Positions 36,715-48,948 of a DNA stretch of 64,000 nt are shown one piece after another (position 1 is the first letter of the stretch; each line of letters starts with the position of its first letter). The position numbers and the translations under genes were made by a program. The stretch is from Grifola frondosa (taxonomy: Eukaryota > Basidiomycota > Agaricomycetes > Polyporales > Grifolaceae). The DNA lies in contig LUGG01000017.1 of assembly GCA_001683735.1 (NCBI GenBank), positions 1-64,000 on the forward strand. The letters are read 5' to 3'. Below the pieces are notes generated by a model. That model was not told the DNA's origin and searched no databases. It saw only the letters and a list, made by a program, of their open reading frames with translations.

Positions 36715-37860
36715 CTACCAAGTAGCGGGAATTATAGGGGTTTTCGGGGGGGGGGTTCTTCCCTCACGATTTGTAATAAATAGTACGTTAGATATGTAGA
36801 GGTCAAACAGGCGTATCAATACAGAACTCCAGACTTGAAAAACTACCATCGTGACCAAAGGAGTGCAGCAAGGACCCCCAGGGTTGTGTATATTTCGCCA
36901 TAGGCTTATACGTGTCTGAAAAGAAGTCAAGTCAAACAACATGCAAACAAGTTCTTCCATTAACCTTTATGGACATACGTTTGCGAAGACGAGAATGTAT
37001 TTTGGGAACCGGGGAGTCTAAAACCTGGAAGATGTCCGAGTGCTTCTGAGTGGTAGCATCTCGGAGATGCTGACGAACATTTAAGCTGTGAGAATATCAA
37101 AACAGAGGCGGTATAAAATCGCAAGCTCGTACACTGCAAGTAATGAGTTGACATATGCTACGACCACGGTCGATATAATGAGCAATCGATGACGAGCTTA
37201 CTCCCGTGGGGCTCACCTTTACCACCAAGGAGCCAAAATATTGACCAAACAAATCCATCTCATTGACCTTCACAACATACTAATGCAGCAAAATGTCACT
37301 AATGTGTTTATTATGCGCCACGAAACGATCGCTCACAGTTAGAAAGCTGCAAAGTTGTAATGCTCTGCACAAAACAAATAAGTGAATGGAGATGATGATA
37401 AAGATGTCTATATTATTTCACTCACACGGTGAGGATTCCTCGATTGACAGTATACACAATCAATTTGTTGACCAGCCTATTTGTTCTGAAATTTACGCCA
37501 TCAGTGAATAGTATAAAGGATAATATCGTGGAATATCTGACCTTTTGAAGCCGCTACTTGATCCCTTCAATGTCAGGCACAGCAACACCACAATATACAG
37601 ATCCGCCAGAACTGCCGTTACGCATTGGAGAATCCTTGGTTTCTAGATCATCATTCATATCAGCAGTTACCAGAATGATATGTGGGGGTTTCCACCTCAG
37701 CCGCTTTGAGTGCTATCAAGATGTCCTCTTTGTTGGTCACTCTGTAGATTATCAACTGTTTATGCTTCCGATTGAGAATGCGTGCGGCATTACTCACATC
37801 ACACGAACTACCACTGCATAAACGAATAAATGTTTCGGCAATATAGCAAATGAATCTACT
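36715..37860 (-). pseudogene. DUF6534-type membrane protein remnant
   Basis: Across an intron (about 37493-37544) the minus strand reads SGFKR then TNRLVNKLIVYTVNRGILT. This is the signature segment of DUF6534 proteins, a large mushroom family with seven predicted helices and unknown function. Further downstream, frames such as TMVVFQVWSSVLIRLFDLYISNVLF (36715-36960) are hydrophobic and may be other pieces. The N-terminal helices are not found nearby and stops interrupt the rest. Confidence 0.5.
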
Positions 37861-38785
37861 GCAAACAAACCTCCTCCGCCAGCTGAAATGACATCAAATG
37901 AGTTTCAGCTTGATGATGTGATAATTTTCACATACCTAGTGACATAATGGCGATCACAAGCTGAAGGAAAATGAGAATCGTAACAGTGTATTAGACATCA
38001 GCAAAAACTCGCCCCGCAGGTACCCAATATAGGCACCTGCAAGATACCGCATATGGGCAAGAGGCTGCAAGCGGCTACACGAGGCTACCAGACGCCTGCA
38101 CATGGCCGGAGGTTGCCAGAGGCTGCATGCGTCCAGTGTGGCCATTATAATCTCCGTAGATACATTACAATAGCTTATATTTATATATGTATATATTATT
38201 ATAAAAGTGTGAATATTGTGAATAAGCCCCAATATTTTTTGCTGAGCCAGTTCCCCTCCTATTTGCCAAATCGGGGCACGGACCTTCCGAATTCGGTGAG
38301 TACAGGCTTCTCTTATCGGCGACGGTTTCTTCTCTTGTGCTTTCCCCTTGACGTCACTCTCTCTTTTGATCTTGGGAGTCACTGTTGAATTGTATAGAAG
38401 GCATCTCTTTCAGGATGCGCATACATCGACCCATCCCCCACTCTTCTCCCGCCACCACATGTGCTCGCTCATGTACATGCAGTCTCGCGCCTTCTTTCTA
38501 AGGCCATTCTCGTGTTTCGCTCTTCGGACTCATACGTGTCGTCGCTTCATCATGTCGCCCATCATGTGCCTTTGTGCCGAGTTCAATATGCTCACCTTTT
38601 TGCAATCAAAATGTGGATTCTAGGTGAGCATCATGCATACTTTGATGCACATTGCGGCTCAGAGTTGGCCCTTTGGTGTTTGCACCACACACGCTTCTCT
38701 CTTCGCACACTCATTACCTCTGAGCCGCCCCCGACCTATTCGCAAGACACGCCTGCCGCGCCGACCCCCGGCGACGATGGGTCCG
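37861..38785. other. AT-rich spacer, no gene recognised
   Basis: Around 38150-38240 the DNA is very AT-rich. On both sides of it are TGCAAGCGGCTAC/GGCTGCA-type words, a weak local repeat (38060-38130). I see no coding signal. Confidence 0.45.
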
Positions 38786-39300
38786 CCGCAATGCTGCAGA
38801 TCCTCGTCGTCCCCACCGCGGATGGCATCAACTTCCAGACAGGGTACGGACGGCGATCAGGGGCGAGCTGGATATCAAGGGCAGCAGCGCGCTGCGCTAG
38901 CGCAAAGTGTGCGTCTCTCGTACTTGTGGGATGGCGGCCGTGCTGACCACCGCTCTGAACGATCATGTCGCTATGCACTGTTGAGCACGCACATGCAACA
39001 TGGAGATCGTGCTCTCCCACTCTATCGAGCTGGGCAGTAACGTGGCGTGCTCGAGCCTCCCACCGGACATCCCCCAGCGCGTGCACACCGCACGTTCCTC
39101 ACTCGCACACACGCTCACGGCGACCATATACCCCGCTGAGGACGAAGGAGCATAGTGCCTGGAGATCCGAAGACAAATCAGACCATGCAGCTCTTGCCCG
39201 GAACTCGTCGCGTCGGGCGGTCAACTCGGCCATCGTCTTGCCCACGACGTCACCCGTCGCGCTCGACGATCCATTCACGCCGTCGCCTTCGCATGAGGTG
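38786..39300 (+). pseudogene. Arrestin-like (ART family) protein remnant
   Basis: In changing frames one reads MLQILVVPTADGINFQTGYG, RGELDIKGSSALR, SHSIELGS and then SLPPDIPQRVHTARSSLAHTLTATIYP. The order and the LPPDIP...L-x-Y/H-TL-x-A segment are characteristic of the arrestin N-lobe of yeast-type ART adaptors, which recruit Rsp5 ligases to plasma-membrane transporters. Stops and at least two frame changes lie between pieces, so it is a relic. A Ser/Pro-rich frame continues to about 39950 and could be the former tail. Confidence 0.55.
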
Positions 39301-41057
39301 CCTTCCATCTCCCTTCCTGTATCCTCGTCGCTACGGCCGAAACCAACCTCGATGGCAATGTATCGATGATCGATGCCGAGGGGGACACAAGGGCTCTACA
39401 CCCGCACCCTCCGCGATCGCTCCTGTCAAGTCATCCCCCGACTCGCCCCGCAAACAGTCCATCGACGCCGAGAAGAGCACAGAGAAGCCTCTCCCCGGGA
39501 CGCCTTCCTCTGTGCCTTTGTCGCAGCATCGCTCGCAGGTTTCCACGCCGAAGCCCTTTGCTGTCACGCCGAAGCCCGCTGATATTTCGTCCCCGATCGA
39601 GGCGGCTCCCGTGGTATGCATCGAGATCACCCGAAAAGTCGTCATCGGATGGGCATCTCGCTGGACAAGATGGGGATCACGAAGATGTTCAGCTCGGGCG
39701 GGGAGTAGACCAACGGCGCGGTGTCGCGATCGCCGTCGCAGAGCCAGCCGGCCGCCCCATAATGCGCTACCACGTGAACCTCTTTGCCGCATCATCGCCA
39801 TCTAGACGTTCATTGCTAGCTTCCCACATCTCGCAGGCGTACGCGATGTATCGAAGTGATGGGAAGAGCTCTACGAAAAGCCTCGGCAATTTCTGCCTTC
39901 TCATGTCATCTGACATGCCTTTGCCACAGGTGTCTTGGAAGGTACGGGTGTAATGATCCGCATACACACAAGATGTATGCTATGCAACGAGAAACCTCCG
40001 CCAGCCACCGTTTCCGAATGTTATCGAGGTAGATGGTGTGTAGTACTTTGGCCTCGCATTCAACCCGAGGAGCAGAAGGCACTAGGGATGAGGGGGAGGC
40101 GGGTGACTGTAGAGTGTATTTAAATCACGCATGCAATACGAATGTTTTAAACTCCAATGCAAAATTGAAGGAATTGATTGTAACCTATCAGAGGTGCCTA
40201 CCTTGTCAGCGGTGCTTATCTCGTCAGAGATTGTATGAACTTGTAATCTCTGGCCGGGAGTACACCTAACCCTGGCACACTCTGGTAGGATCAGCATTCT
40301 GGCCAATGCTCAAGGGTCCCGTATATTTGCTGGCAGGTAAGATAAATCTGGTATTATCTTATTTTACATTATATTATATTGTATTCTCTGGCATGCTAGG
40401 GGGGATTTTGCTGATGGAACCGCAAGACGCACCCCGGCAATTGTCATTGGGTACCTATACCATTTAGTTCCAAGCACTTCAGAAACATAAGCCGGAGTGA
40501 GCGTGACGCTGGCGCTAAATCGAGTTAATTGCAAAGCTCACGGCCCCAGATCTTGTGTATGAAATAGCTGAGCTGGTAGGATTAGTGAACGAAAGACCCA
40601 GTGTAAGTAGAAGCCCACCACTGCACAACGAATGCTGTCCATCCCTAGCAGCGATGTGACTTGTTTATTCGTGGAATAGTACACAGTGAATACACTCACA
40701 ACCAAAAAGGATTCACCCTTATTCAACGTCGTGAGCGCTGGCGCACCACATGAAATTATTTTGTCTCTCTTACCGCAAAGACTCTGCAAATGATCCAAGG
40801 ACGATTACATGTGAAGGCAAAAGGAGGCTGAGAGCTTACAGTGGGACTAAAAGAAGCGCAAGAGGGTTGGCGTGCCATTCTATGGCGTATCGATACAGGC
40901 ACTGCATTTTTTGAGAAACATCTAATACTTCGTGACATAGCAAACTCACTATCACGTCCAGAATTATGATAGCGGTGTCAAGTGTCCTTGGAGTATCATG
41001 AGTTGATATAATTTGTGGAGATGCTGGTCTACTATTCACCACAGAAAAACGTAGAGA
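39301..41057. other. Decayed tail and spacer up to the giant element
   Basis: The plus strand to about 39950 is Ser/Pro-rich (KPLPGTPSSVPLSQHR) without motif. From 40100 to 41057 only short frames occur. A minus-strand hydrophobic piece (LDTAIIILDVIVSLLC, 40960-41030) may be a DUF6534-type helix adjoining the left end of the giant element. Confidence 0.35.
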
Positions 41058-41525
41058 TTCAGTTCCCAGGATACATACCATGTAGTAATAGACCTCCCAA
41101 GGATACATCCTTGACATGTAATACTACACTGTTAAAGCAATGTAATATTGTCATTGAAGAGATACATCCCTGTGCTTAGGGATACATCCCCAGGCACATA
41201 AGGGATACATCCCTCCTCCACAACGGATACATCCCCGTCACAGCAAGAGATACATGTCATCCGCAAGTCATCCATCCAATAACGTGCCCGAAGGAAAAAC
41301 TCGCACAAGGAGGAGTCGAACCATTACACAAGAAACCCATGCATCCGGGTTGTGAGATGTAACTACCGTTCGACCACATTGTAATATTTGTTCATGAGAT
41401 ATAAATATAATAATGGTGTTCTATCACAACGCACAATAACTTGCCTCGCACAAGGATAAATCCTGATATGTATCCTTGTGCGAAGAGATGTATCCTCGCG
41501 CCTGCGATGTATCCGTTCCCCAAGC
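41058..41525. repeat. Left inverted end: GATACATCC array plus tRNA-like module
   Basis: Words of the type GGATACATCC recur at about 41075, 41105, 41160, 41180, 41205 and 41225. After the tRNA-like module they return in opposite orientation as GATGTATCC (41465-41515). The block is therefore itself roughly symmetric. It matches the organisation at 56455-56928. Confidence 0.75.
41301..41391 (-). ncRNA. tRNA-like sequence (left module)
   Basis: On the minus strand, box-A-like TGGTCGAACGGTAG lies near 41389-41376 and box B GGTTCGACTCC near 41324-41314. A possible anticodon-type hairpin AACCC/GGGTT with an 8-base loop lies between. Acceptor pairing is poor, so this is a tRNA-derived or tRNA-mimicking sequence rather than a confident tRNA gene. 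Confidence 0.5.
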
Positions 41526-41977
41526 CAGTACTACATAACCTCAAATCTACATCTGGTACACTAATCCACTTCCTGTCCCCCCATGTGTGACGCCAACAAC
41601 GTGTCCTCCTAGAGATAGTTCAGATCAAAATACGACACACATGAAACAAGGACACACCAATTTCACCGTGCCTTTGAAAGCCGCCATGCTCCGGCTCAGC
41701 AATCTTCCATAGCGCGCAGCTTGCCTAAGGTTCCCGTTCTACTCGTCAACGCATCTTGCACCCTTGAATGAAAGCTTACTTACTTTCGCGCATACACCGC
41801 CTCTGCCAGCCGGCCCGATTTGTCCCTGTGGCAGCTTCACCCATCCAATGCCTTTGCCACCATCTAAACCACCGCACAGTTCGCCTCATTTCCTCTTCCA
41901 CCAGAAGCATTTCTTCCTGCCACCGAGACTTCAAGGCGCTCCGGCGAAACCAGTGCGCCCGCATAGCTGAGGAGCAA

Positions 41978-44900
41978 TCACATGAAGCTGAAGTCCGACA
42001 GAAAGGCCGCGTACTCACCATCAGCCAGAAAATTCTTGATCGCTCCCTCCAATTGGTTCTCTACAAACGAGAAATCTCCCCATATCCAAGACGGCACCTT
42101 GCGGCTATCCCCACGTTGCTCCTCCTCAGTATACACTACAAAGGGCACGACATCTGTGGTTTTCAGCGCACGGTACCGAGCTTCATCTTCTGGCATCCCC
42201 AGTGCAATCATCGCCCGCCGCGCACGACGGTAGGTGTCTGCCGCGTGCCCGACCGCTTGTTGCTTCCTCCTTATCTTCCGAATCGCCCGGGTATTCTGTA
42301 TCTGTCCCGACACATGGCACCGCTGGTGTCTGAATGAGAAGGCCGTAATCAGGTGTGTGCGTGTGTCGTCCAGCGCGTTGTCCGCTTCATGCTGGCGGAA
42401 CTTCATCTCCAACGCAGTCGCAGCTCGCAACGAGGGCTGCGCAAGCAATATGGCAGGGTATGTCGACGGCAGCTCGATAGCTACGTTGTTTACTTCGTCC
42501 CATCCTGCCCCCTTTTCGTGCGCGACCGACCTCCTTGCCGAGTCGACTTGCGCTTGGGCACCCTTGTGGTTGAGGCTCCCGAAGTGGTGGCAGTTTCTAC
42601 GTCTGCGCGGGGGTCATCGTCGGCCTCGCTGGTGCTGTCGTCTTCATCCGACACGTCTACGCCTCCATCCGCCACGCGCCAGGGCACTGCCATCAACTTG
42701 TCGCCCATCCCTGTTCGCTCTAGCTCCATTGAGGCTTCGTCTACTAAGGGCGCCATGTATTGCGTGTGCATTGGCCTCCACACTTCGAGTCCTGCCAACA
42801 GTTTCGTTCGCTTTTCTTCTACCTCCGGGTCGCTCTCAGTCACATCATCTCTGCTCAGATCCGTCAGCAGTGAATGTCTATGACGACTGTCAGCACACCA
42901 ACGACGACAAGTTTGATGCACTACATACTTCAAACTTTGCAACTCTATGCCTTTCTCAATGACTCCCATCAGACCGGCACTGTTGCTTCGACTTGCATCA
43001 AGGGATTGGTCGAGATGCGTCGTGATGTCCTTGGCAGAGAGTGCTGCGACAACTTAGCGTCCCCTCTACCCAAGAAAGTACAACGTACCCTTCTCTTTGC
43101 ATGGTTCATATGGGTTGGGCAAGTCTTTATGCTCTTCCATATTCACCACTTGCTTCTTCCATGCTGATTCTTCGGCGCGCCATTCAGCTAGCTTCGGGGA
43201 CGGAATTTTACTTTCAATGTCAGTCAAATGGGCTTCTGCCGTACGCAAGTGGTCGACAGCGGCTTTATGCTTCTTGCTTAACTCGTGGGCTACAATTCGT
43301 CATTAGTCAGACATTGTGGGCTATGCAAGACATGCGCGCACCCATACTATGCACCCGTCTCACATTCATATCTGAATGATAGTCGTTTATCACATCGTGG
43401 CGGTGCCCGGATGACATCTCTCGCGTGCGACCTCCTAGTGCATTCAAAGATGCCCAAATGCGTTCAGGTGCCTCGCCGTCAGTCATCCCCACGCCCGGCA
43501 GCCAGTGATATGAGAACTTATAGCGACACTCGGGCCGATGCGCTGGTAGGTGGAATTTGCCCACGGCCGCGATTGTCCAAGGAAAGTATGTGATTCTAAT
43601 CGTGGTTAGGTCCTTGACATGTTCCCGCATCCACCGGAGCCGCGCCAGGAGGTTGATTGGTATGACAATTGATGTCATAAACCGGATACATGGCGCCATA
43701 GCCCCATGTACCGCTGTAATCCAGACAGCATGGCAAAATCCACATTCGCAAACCTAGTACACCGATCAGATTACTGTTCTCAATGACACAATTGTGGCAT
43801 ACCTCTCGCCCTTCTGGAGGTCCACGCCACCGCAGGGTAAGACGAACATATGCCTACCACATGACAGTCCCACAGTACCTGACACTTTTGCCCAATACCC
43901 GCCATAGCCCATCGCTCCAAACTTGTGACAAGTACTCGGCTGCAAGCATCCGCACGTTAGTCAAGATCTCCGCACGCAGCCCTCGAACATCGTACCTCAC
44001 ACTCCATCGGGCCCAAATGCTTCTGAAATCGCTCAAAGTCGTCTTCATTTGCGAAGTAGCCCGCGCCAAGCGTCAGAGGGAAATCGTTTGGATCGGTAGG
44101 CTTCATCTTCTGATTTTGATGGAAGTTACCATCCACCGTGTGAAATAGTGCATCGAGATATCTGTTGCACGCTTAGCAGTCATTCCAGGGCAATTGCGGT
44201 GTGCTTACTGTAATTCCGGTGACCGTTGCTGCCAATGTGGATCCATGTTGATACCTGGCTGAGGACACGCCGGGCATGATACCGCGAGGGATCCTGCAGC
44301 TAAGTTGCGTGTCGGCGCTACTCCTGCTCTCTTGGCCGCCCGTAAAAAGCTAAATTCCCGAGTCGCTGTCAGGAACTCTCGGTATCGATCCTATGGAAGC
44401 TTCATGAGTGAACAGGGCAGAAGTGCAACAGGGGGTAAGGACGTACCGCCACCTCATCTGGACATACGTTGTCCGTCGATCGCCGCAGGAATGTATAATA
44501 GTCGTGCGCGCTCATCTGGGCCTGCAGAGACAATAGATGGAAGTTCCCCAAACAGTTGATCGTAAAAGCCGTGCGCGGACAAGTCCATGAAGCCGGCCAA
44601 AGTCCAAACCCGATGAGCTGCAACGGCTCCGCATCCATCATGCCGTTTGACCCACTGGAGCATGCACAAAATCGGACGTTGAATGTATGAATGCCGTGTT
44701 CATGAACAATGGTCATGACACGAGTAGATGTCGCGATTGGACACGGCTGCCCCCCATGTCCCAAATTCAAGTGCAAGCCAAGATCACCGAGTGATACGCG
44801 CTCCCAAAATAACTCGTCGAAATTCCACTTCTCCACACGGTGAAACGGGTTAGATCCATGACATTCCTTGATGCACTCCCCACACAGTAACCCGCCAGAG

Positions 44901-45331
44901 TAACAATCCAAGCATCGATGCAGATTGACTTGGCCCGCCGTCGTCCTCGCGCTCGATGGGCAGCGTCCGCACGTCAGCGTTCCCGGAGGCGCCTCTCGCG
45001 AAATCCACGACGACAGTGCTTGGGAGGCCCATTGATCGATGAACTGGGTCATCCGCACCGATGGAGGCTGATGGAGAATGTCAGCTCGATTTTTCATGAT
45101 TTTTGTCCATGTGAGGAAGCGCGTGCTTACAATGGTGTTGTTCACCCGAGATTTCTTGTCAGCCTTCGCGCCAAGCTTCTTCTGCTCTGGCACGCTGGAC
45201 GCCCCCGTACCCGTGGATGTTCCAGTTGGTGATCCTACAGGAATGTTTGCCGCCGGGTGTTCTTCAGACTCGCGAATCCATCCCACTTTGAGTCGAGAGC
45301 GCGGCTTGCGGAGGTAGGCACTTTCGCTCAA
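41978..45331 (-). pseudogene. KDZ transposase with CxC2-type cysteine cluster
   Basis: The minus-strand exon from 45331 gives a basic N-terminus. Next is a cysteine cluster (GTLTCGRCPS, HRCLDCYSGGLLCGECIKECH) of the KDZ-associated CxC2 type, then RVSLGDLGLHLNLGHGGQPC. Following exons read LAVSCPACPQPGINMD and YLDALFHTVDGNFHQNQK, whose DGNF holds the first catalytic Asp. Later come FANVDFAMLSGLQRYMG, VYDINC (second catalytic region) and LPGVGMTDGEAPERIWASLNALGGRTREM, the most typical KDZ signature. A helical, acidic C-terminal part runs to 41978. Directly after VYDINC the frame slips by two bases before INLLARLRWM, so this copy is probably inactive. Confidence 0.75.
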
Positions 45332-45339
45332 AAACCAGC

Positions 45340-46545
45340 ATTAAGCGTGAAGCGTGCGCTCCCCTTGGAGTGATTCATCCCTCGTGAATGCAGCAAAGGG
45401 GGTTGAGGGAGGGGGGGGGGGAGTAGGTGTGGTTATCATGGGCGCTTGCAAAATTCTGTACCGGACTCTCGATCGGGTGCGCCCAGTTGGGCTGGTCCCC
45501 ATGGCGTAGGGGGATCATTACCGTTCAATCGGACTGGGTATGATATGCTTTTGCTAGGTTGCAGACAGACGATATCGAATCAATACGGATGAAGCTACTA
45601 TCCCAGCATACACTCCTATCGTCCAGAGAACACGCGAACCGCCTTCCTCGGGGTCTAAGTCCAGCCACAGCGTGAGCGCGCAGGGGTGAATATCTATGGA
45701 ATTCCTCTGATATCTCCCGCAATTGCTGAATACGACGCACCTTATGCGTCCACGCCTGTGTTTTGCGATCAGCACGAGTGAATCCGATTCGGGACGTTGC
45801 ACACCTACTGACTCACACTACCAGGCCAACATACCACCTCCATGCATAGTCGGACCGTCCCAGTCTGGCCAGCATGCAATGCGCGAGCACTCAAAATGGG
45901 GCACACACTCCATGCCCAATGTGCCAAACGCCAGTCAAGATGGCTTGGAGCGCTGTGCCACCAGCCGTCAGCCCGTGCCAGTCATGGGAAATCGTTCGCT
46001 CACCCTGCCAGAGGCCCAAAGTCGCTAACGTGGTACGTGCGCACAATGGATGCGTGCAAGCCCACTCCCAAAGACCCACGCCATGAAGACGCAGCACCGC
46101 GGGCATTGGTTCAAGTCAACCCCCTTTCGCGCAGTTAGAAAGATATACAGCGAAGGAACTCACTGCCAATGCCAGCATGCCTAAGATATACCCTTGGGTC
46201 ACAGGCGTGATGAACGCGCCTGGAGCCGTGGGCAATGGTACCCGTCAGCAGTCCGAGCGTGATGAACGCGCTCAAGACCCGACGTGGTACGTCAATCGAG
46301 TCGGAGGCTCAGTGCAGAGAGGGAGACGTCAGGTGGGGGAGAGCAAGCAAGCAGTGACAACAAGCTAAGTAGCGGTCAATTGTGTCGGAGGCTTGTGCAG
46401 AGAGGGGGCACGTCAGGTGGGGGAGAGCAAGCGGTGAGAAGCTAAGTAAGACGCGCCCAAGTAAGACGCGCCCAAGTAAGGCGCGCCCAATTCAGACACT
46501 GAGCGCTACGGGCTCTAAGTGACCAAGCGCCCTGGCTGATCCGAG
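45340..46545. other. Divergent spacer of the KDZ element
   Basis: No gene is supported. Near 45410 there is a G-run of twelve. Two imperfect copies of a block containing GTCGGAGGCT...GCAGAGAGGG...CGTCAGGTGGGGGAGAGC lie at 46298-46347 and 46383-46430. This spacer separates the leftward transposase from the rightward genes and probably holds both promoters. Confidence 0.45.
46445..46491. repeat. 15-base tandem repeat with GGCGCGCC-type core
   Basis: TAAGACGCGCCCAAG occurs twice, followed by the variant TAAGGCGCGCCCAAT. Related TTGGCGC words recur at 46587, 46883, 46948, 47429 and 47493, so this may be a protein-binding site array. Confidence 0.7.
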
Positions 46546-46584
46546 TTGTCAGTTGTTTGGCTGTGGCTGATGGTGGCGCTGGTC

Positions 46585-46860
46585 GATGTTTGTTTGGCGC
46601 CTGGTGGCTGGCTGACTTGCTCGAGGCTCATGTTTGTTCATATTTGCGATAGGTGGCTGGTGGCTGGCTTGCTCGAGTGTGGCGCTGGCTCATGTTTGTT
46701 CATATTTGCGATAGGTGGCTGGTGGCTGGCTGACTTGCTCGAGTGTGGCGCTGGCTCATGTTTGTTCATATTTGCGATAGGTGGCTGGTGGCTGGCTGAC
46801 TTGCTCGAGTGTGGCGCTGGCTCATGTTTGTTCATATTTGCAATAGGTGGCTGGTGGCTG
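46585..46860. repeat. 66-base tandem repeat, about four units
   Basis: AGGTGGCTGGTGGCTGGC starts at 46651, 46713 and 46779, and a related copy at 46845 (spacings 62, 66 and 66). Each unit carries TTGCTCGAGTGTGGCGCTGG and TTTGTTCATATTTGCGATA. The frame across it is open (LLECGAGSCLFIFAIGGWWL), but that is likely a by-product of the period. Confidence 0.85.
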
Positions 46861-47478
46861 GTGGCTGAAACGGCTGGTTCTTATTTGGCGCGTACGTTGG
46901 CTATTGTGGCGGGAATGTGGTTGTATTTGTATCCGGTGGCGTACATATTTGGCGCCAGTGTGGTGCTTGGCCAGATCGCCCACGTGGTTACCTTTATTTG
47001 CTTCCGTGTGTTTGGACGCTCCAACCAATACCAGTGGCGTGCGACCGACACAGCTCATTTCACACGATGCTCTGTTGCTTAACTCTGTTGCTCGCTCCCT
47101 ATCCTTCCCCGAACGCTCTGTGATCTGCCTTCGTGGCACATCTCATTGCTCCTATCGTCTCAGGTGTAGTCACGTCTGCATGACGGCGACTCCCCAGGGG
47201 CAATACGTACAACTTCGATCCCTCAACGCCAACCGTGCTACCTCCTTTCCCTGTCGCCCTGTCGCCCCCTTGCCCACGTCTCTGTCATCCAATTCCTATT
47301 CGCGGTCCCCGTTTCACCACCCGGGTCTACCACTCGTGCGTCCTGTGTGGAATCGTGATGGCTCCTAGCCCCGGTGAGTGTCGGTACTCCTTCGTCACGC
47401 GCCCACCTTTCTGACCCTCTTGGCGCGATAGAAACTCCTAGCCCAGGTGAGTGTCGGTGCTCTTCGTGATTCGTCCAC

Positions 47479-48723
47479 ATGTCTGACCCCCTTGGCGCGA
47501 TAGATATGGCATTGGAGGATACCCTACGCATTCTTGATGGCAAGCGGGTGATATTGGCCGCTGCGAAACAGCAGCGCCCTGTGGACAAATTGAAGGCCTC
47601 CGACTGCAGATGTCTGGCTGAGTTGTCGGATCAGTGGTGGATCTCTTCTCCCAATATGACCTTTGTGCCCGAGGTCCCCGTTCACCATCCTGACCAGGTA
47701 TTTCGCATGGGGGCCGATGGTATGTATGGTGCTTTCGAACTATTCAAATGGCCGCAGGTCTACGACGAGCAATATCCTCACGGTATGGCGTCGCCGGGGA
47801 ATCCAGCTCTGCTTCGCAATCTCCAACTAGTCAGCTTTCCCATCGAAGACGAGGTGGATGTCCTACCGGTGTTCGCGGATCCGGATGTACCATGGTGGCA
47901 CTTCTCGAATCAAGATTTCAAGCCGGCGCTGGAAATTCCTGGCGCCCAGGTCGGTCATTTGCAACCGAAGGCCCTGCAGCGTCTCCGCGACGCTGTCAGA
48001 GAAGTCAGCAAGCAGGTGCAAGAATGTGTACGAAGACACTTGGACCCTTCTCCGGACGATCCCCCTCCTCGGGTGCGATACTTGGAGGATCGCGTCCGAT
48101 TCATTTGGCGGCAGACGAAACGGCTGCAATCTGCAGTGGTACGCCTTGAGGAGATCCCGATGAGCACCTTCGACATCGCACAGTGGTTCCGCGAACTCCA
48201 GAGGTTACTTCTGGAGATACGCGGGTGGCTGATTTACATCGATATTTTGATGCCTCGCATAGTCGCCCCCGGCTTCCACGATGAACGACATGTGCTCCCT
48301 CTGCGAGGGGCTTTCACCGGTCGTCTCAGTGTTGCGGAGACCCTCTTCCGGTGCGGAGTCCCTGTATGGTGGGTGCGCCCTGCATATACCCTCACTACCT
48401 CCACTGTCATCCTACGAGTTCGCGAGGTGATCCCAGCATCGATCCATTTCAATCCCAAGTTCGAAATGAAGCACGGAAAATACTCCCAGCAAGCGCCTAC
48501 GTGGCTCGAGGCCAGGGCGTTCGACAACCTCTCTGAGAGTGTTGTCGGACAATTGCGACGGTTCAGCCTGAGCAGCCAACCTACATTGCGCAAGGTCGCC
48601 GCTGTATGGGAGGCCCCAGCGGAACCTAATGAGTCAGTGGCAGAGGACGGTTCCAGCGCAAACGCACAATGTGACGACGAACTCGCGGCCAATTTTTCGC
48701 ATAGTGCAGGATTCGAGGGATGA
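47479..48723 (+). CDS. KDZ-element accessory protein A
   Basis: A single 414-residue open frame. It contains GADGMYGAFELFKWPQVYDEQYPHGMASPGNP, a hydrophobic-acidic stretch (FPIEDEVDVLPVFADP) and a long helical part (LQRLRDAVREVSKQVQECVRRHL, RFIWRQTKRLQSAV). The end is acidic and disordered. There is no signal peptide, transmembrane helix or known catalytic motif. Similar hypothetical proteins are common beside transposases in mushrooms, but I cannot name a family. Two short GTGAG...GATAG intron-like gaps just upstream (47372-47500) suggest a spliced leader. It starts the rightward gene series. Confidence 0.6.
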   Translation: MSDPLGAIDMALEDTLRILDGKRVILAAAKQQRPVDKLKASDCRCLAELSDQWWISSPNMTFVPEVPVHHPDQVFRMGADGMYGAFELFKWPQVYDEQYPHGMASPGNPALLRNLQLVSFPIEDEVDVLPVFADPDVPWWHFSNQDFKPALEIPGAQVGHLQPKALQRLRDAVREVSKQVQECVRRHLDPSPDDPPPRVRYLEDRVRFIWRQTKRLQSAVVRLEEIPMSTFDIAQWFRELQRLLLEIRGWLIYIDILMPRIVAPGFHDERHVLPLRGAFTGRLSVAETLFRCGVPVWWVRPAYTLTTSTVILRVREVIPASIHFNPKFEMKHGKYSQQAPTWLEARAFDNLSESVVGQLRRFSLSSQPTLRKVAAVWEAPAEPNESVAEDGSSANAQCDDELAANFSHSAGFEG

Positions 48724-48948
48724 ACGGTTAGCGGGCGCGCGATCTGGAAGCCGCCCCTAAAGCGCGACAATTGCCGGCTCCGTCTGCCGCCGCCCGAGGT
48801 GAGCCCCCCTTTTTTTCTGGAGGCGTCGCGGGCTAGAACTTTGGGTTAAGGGCCACGTGATGCAAACACCCCTTCCAGCGTGAACAAGAGTGAGTCGTGT
48901 CATCTGGATTCTGCTTGTAGTTATAGTATCTTACGATTGTGCTTTCAG

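Noticed and set aside
41100..41525. CRISPR-like array of GATACATCC words
   Set aside because: Spacing is irregular, words are only about 10 bases, orientation flips inside the block, and the genome is eukaryotic.
46546..47082. Membrane protein of 178 residues with repeated hydrophobic segments
   Set aside because: The frame is open because the underlying 66-base repeat is a multiple of three; the opposite strand is open too.
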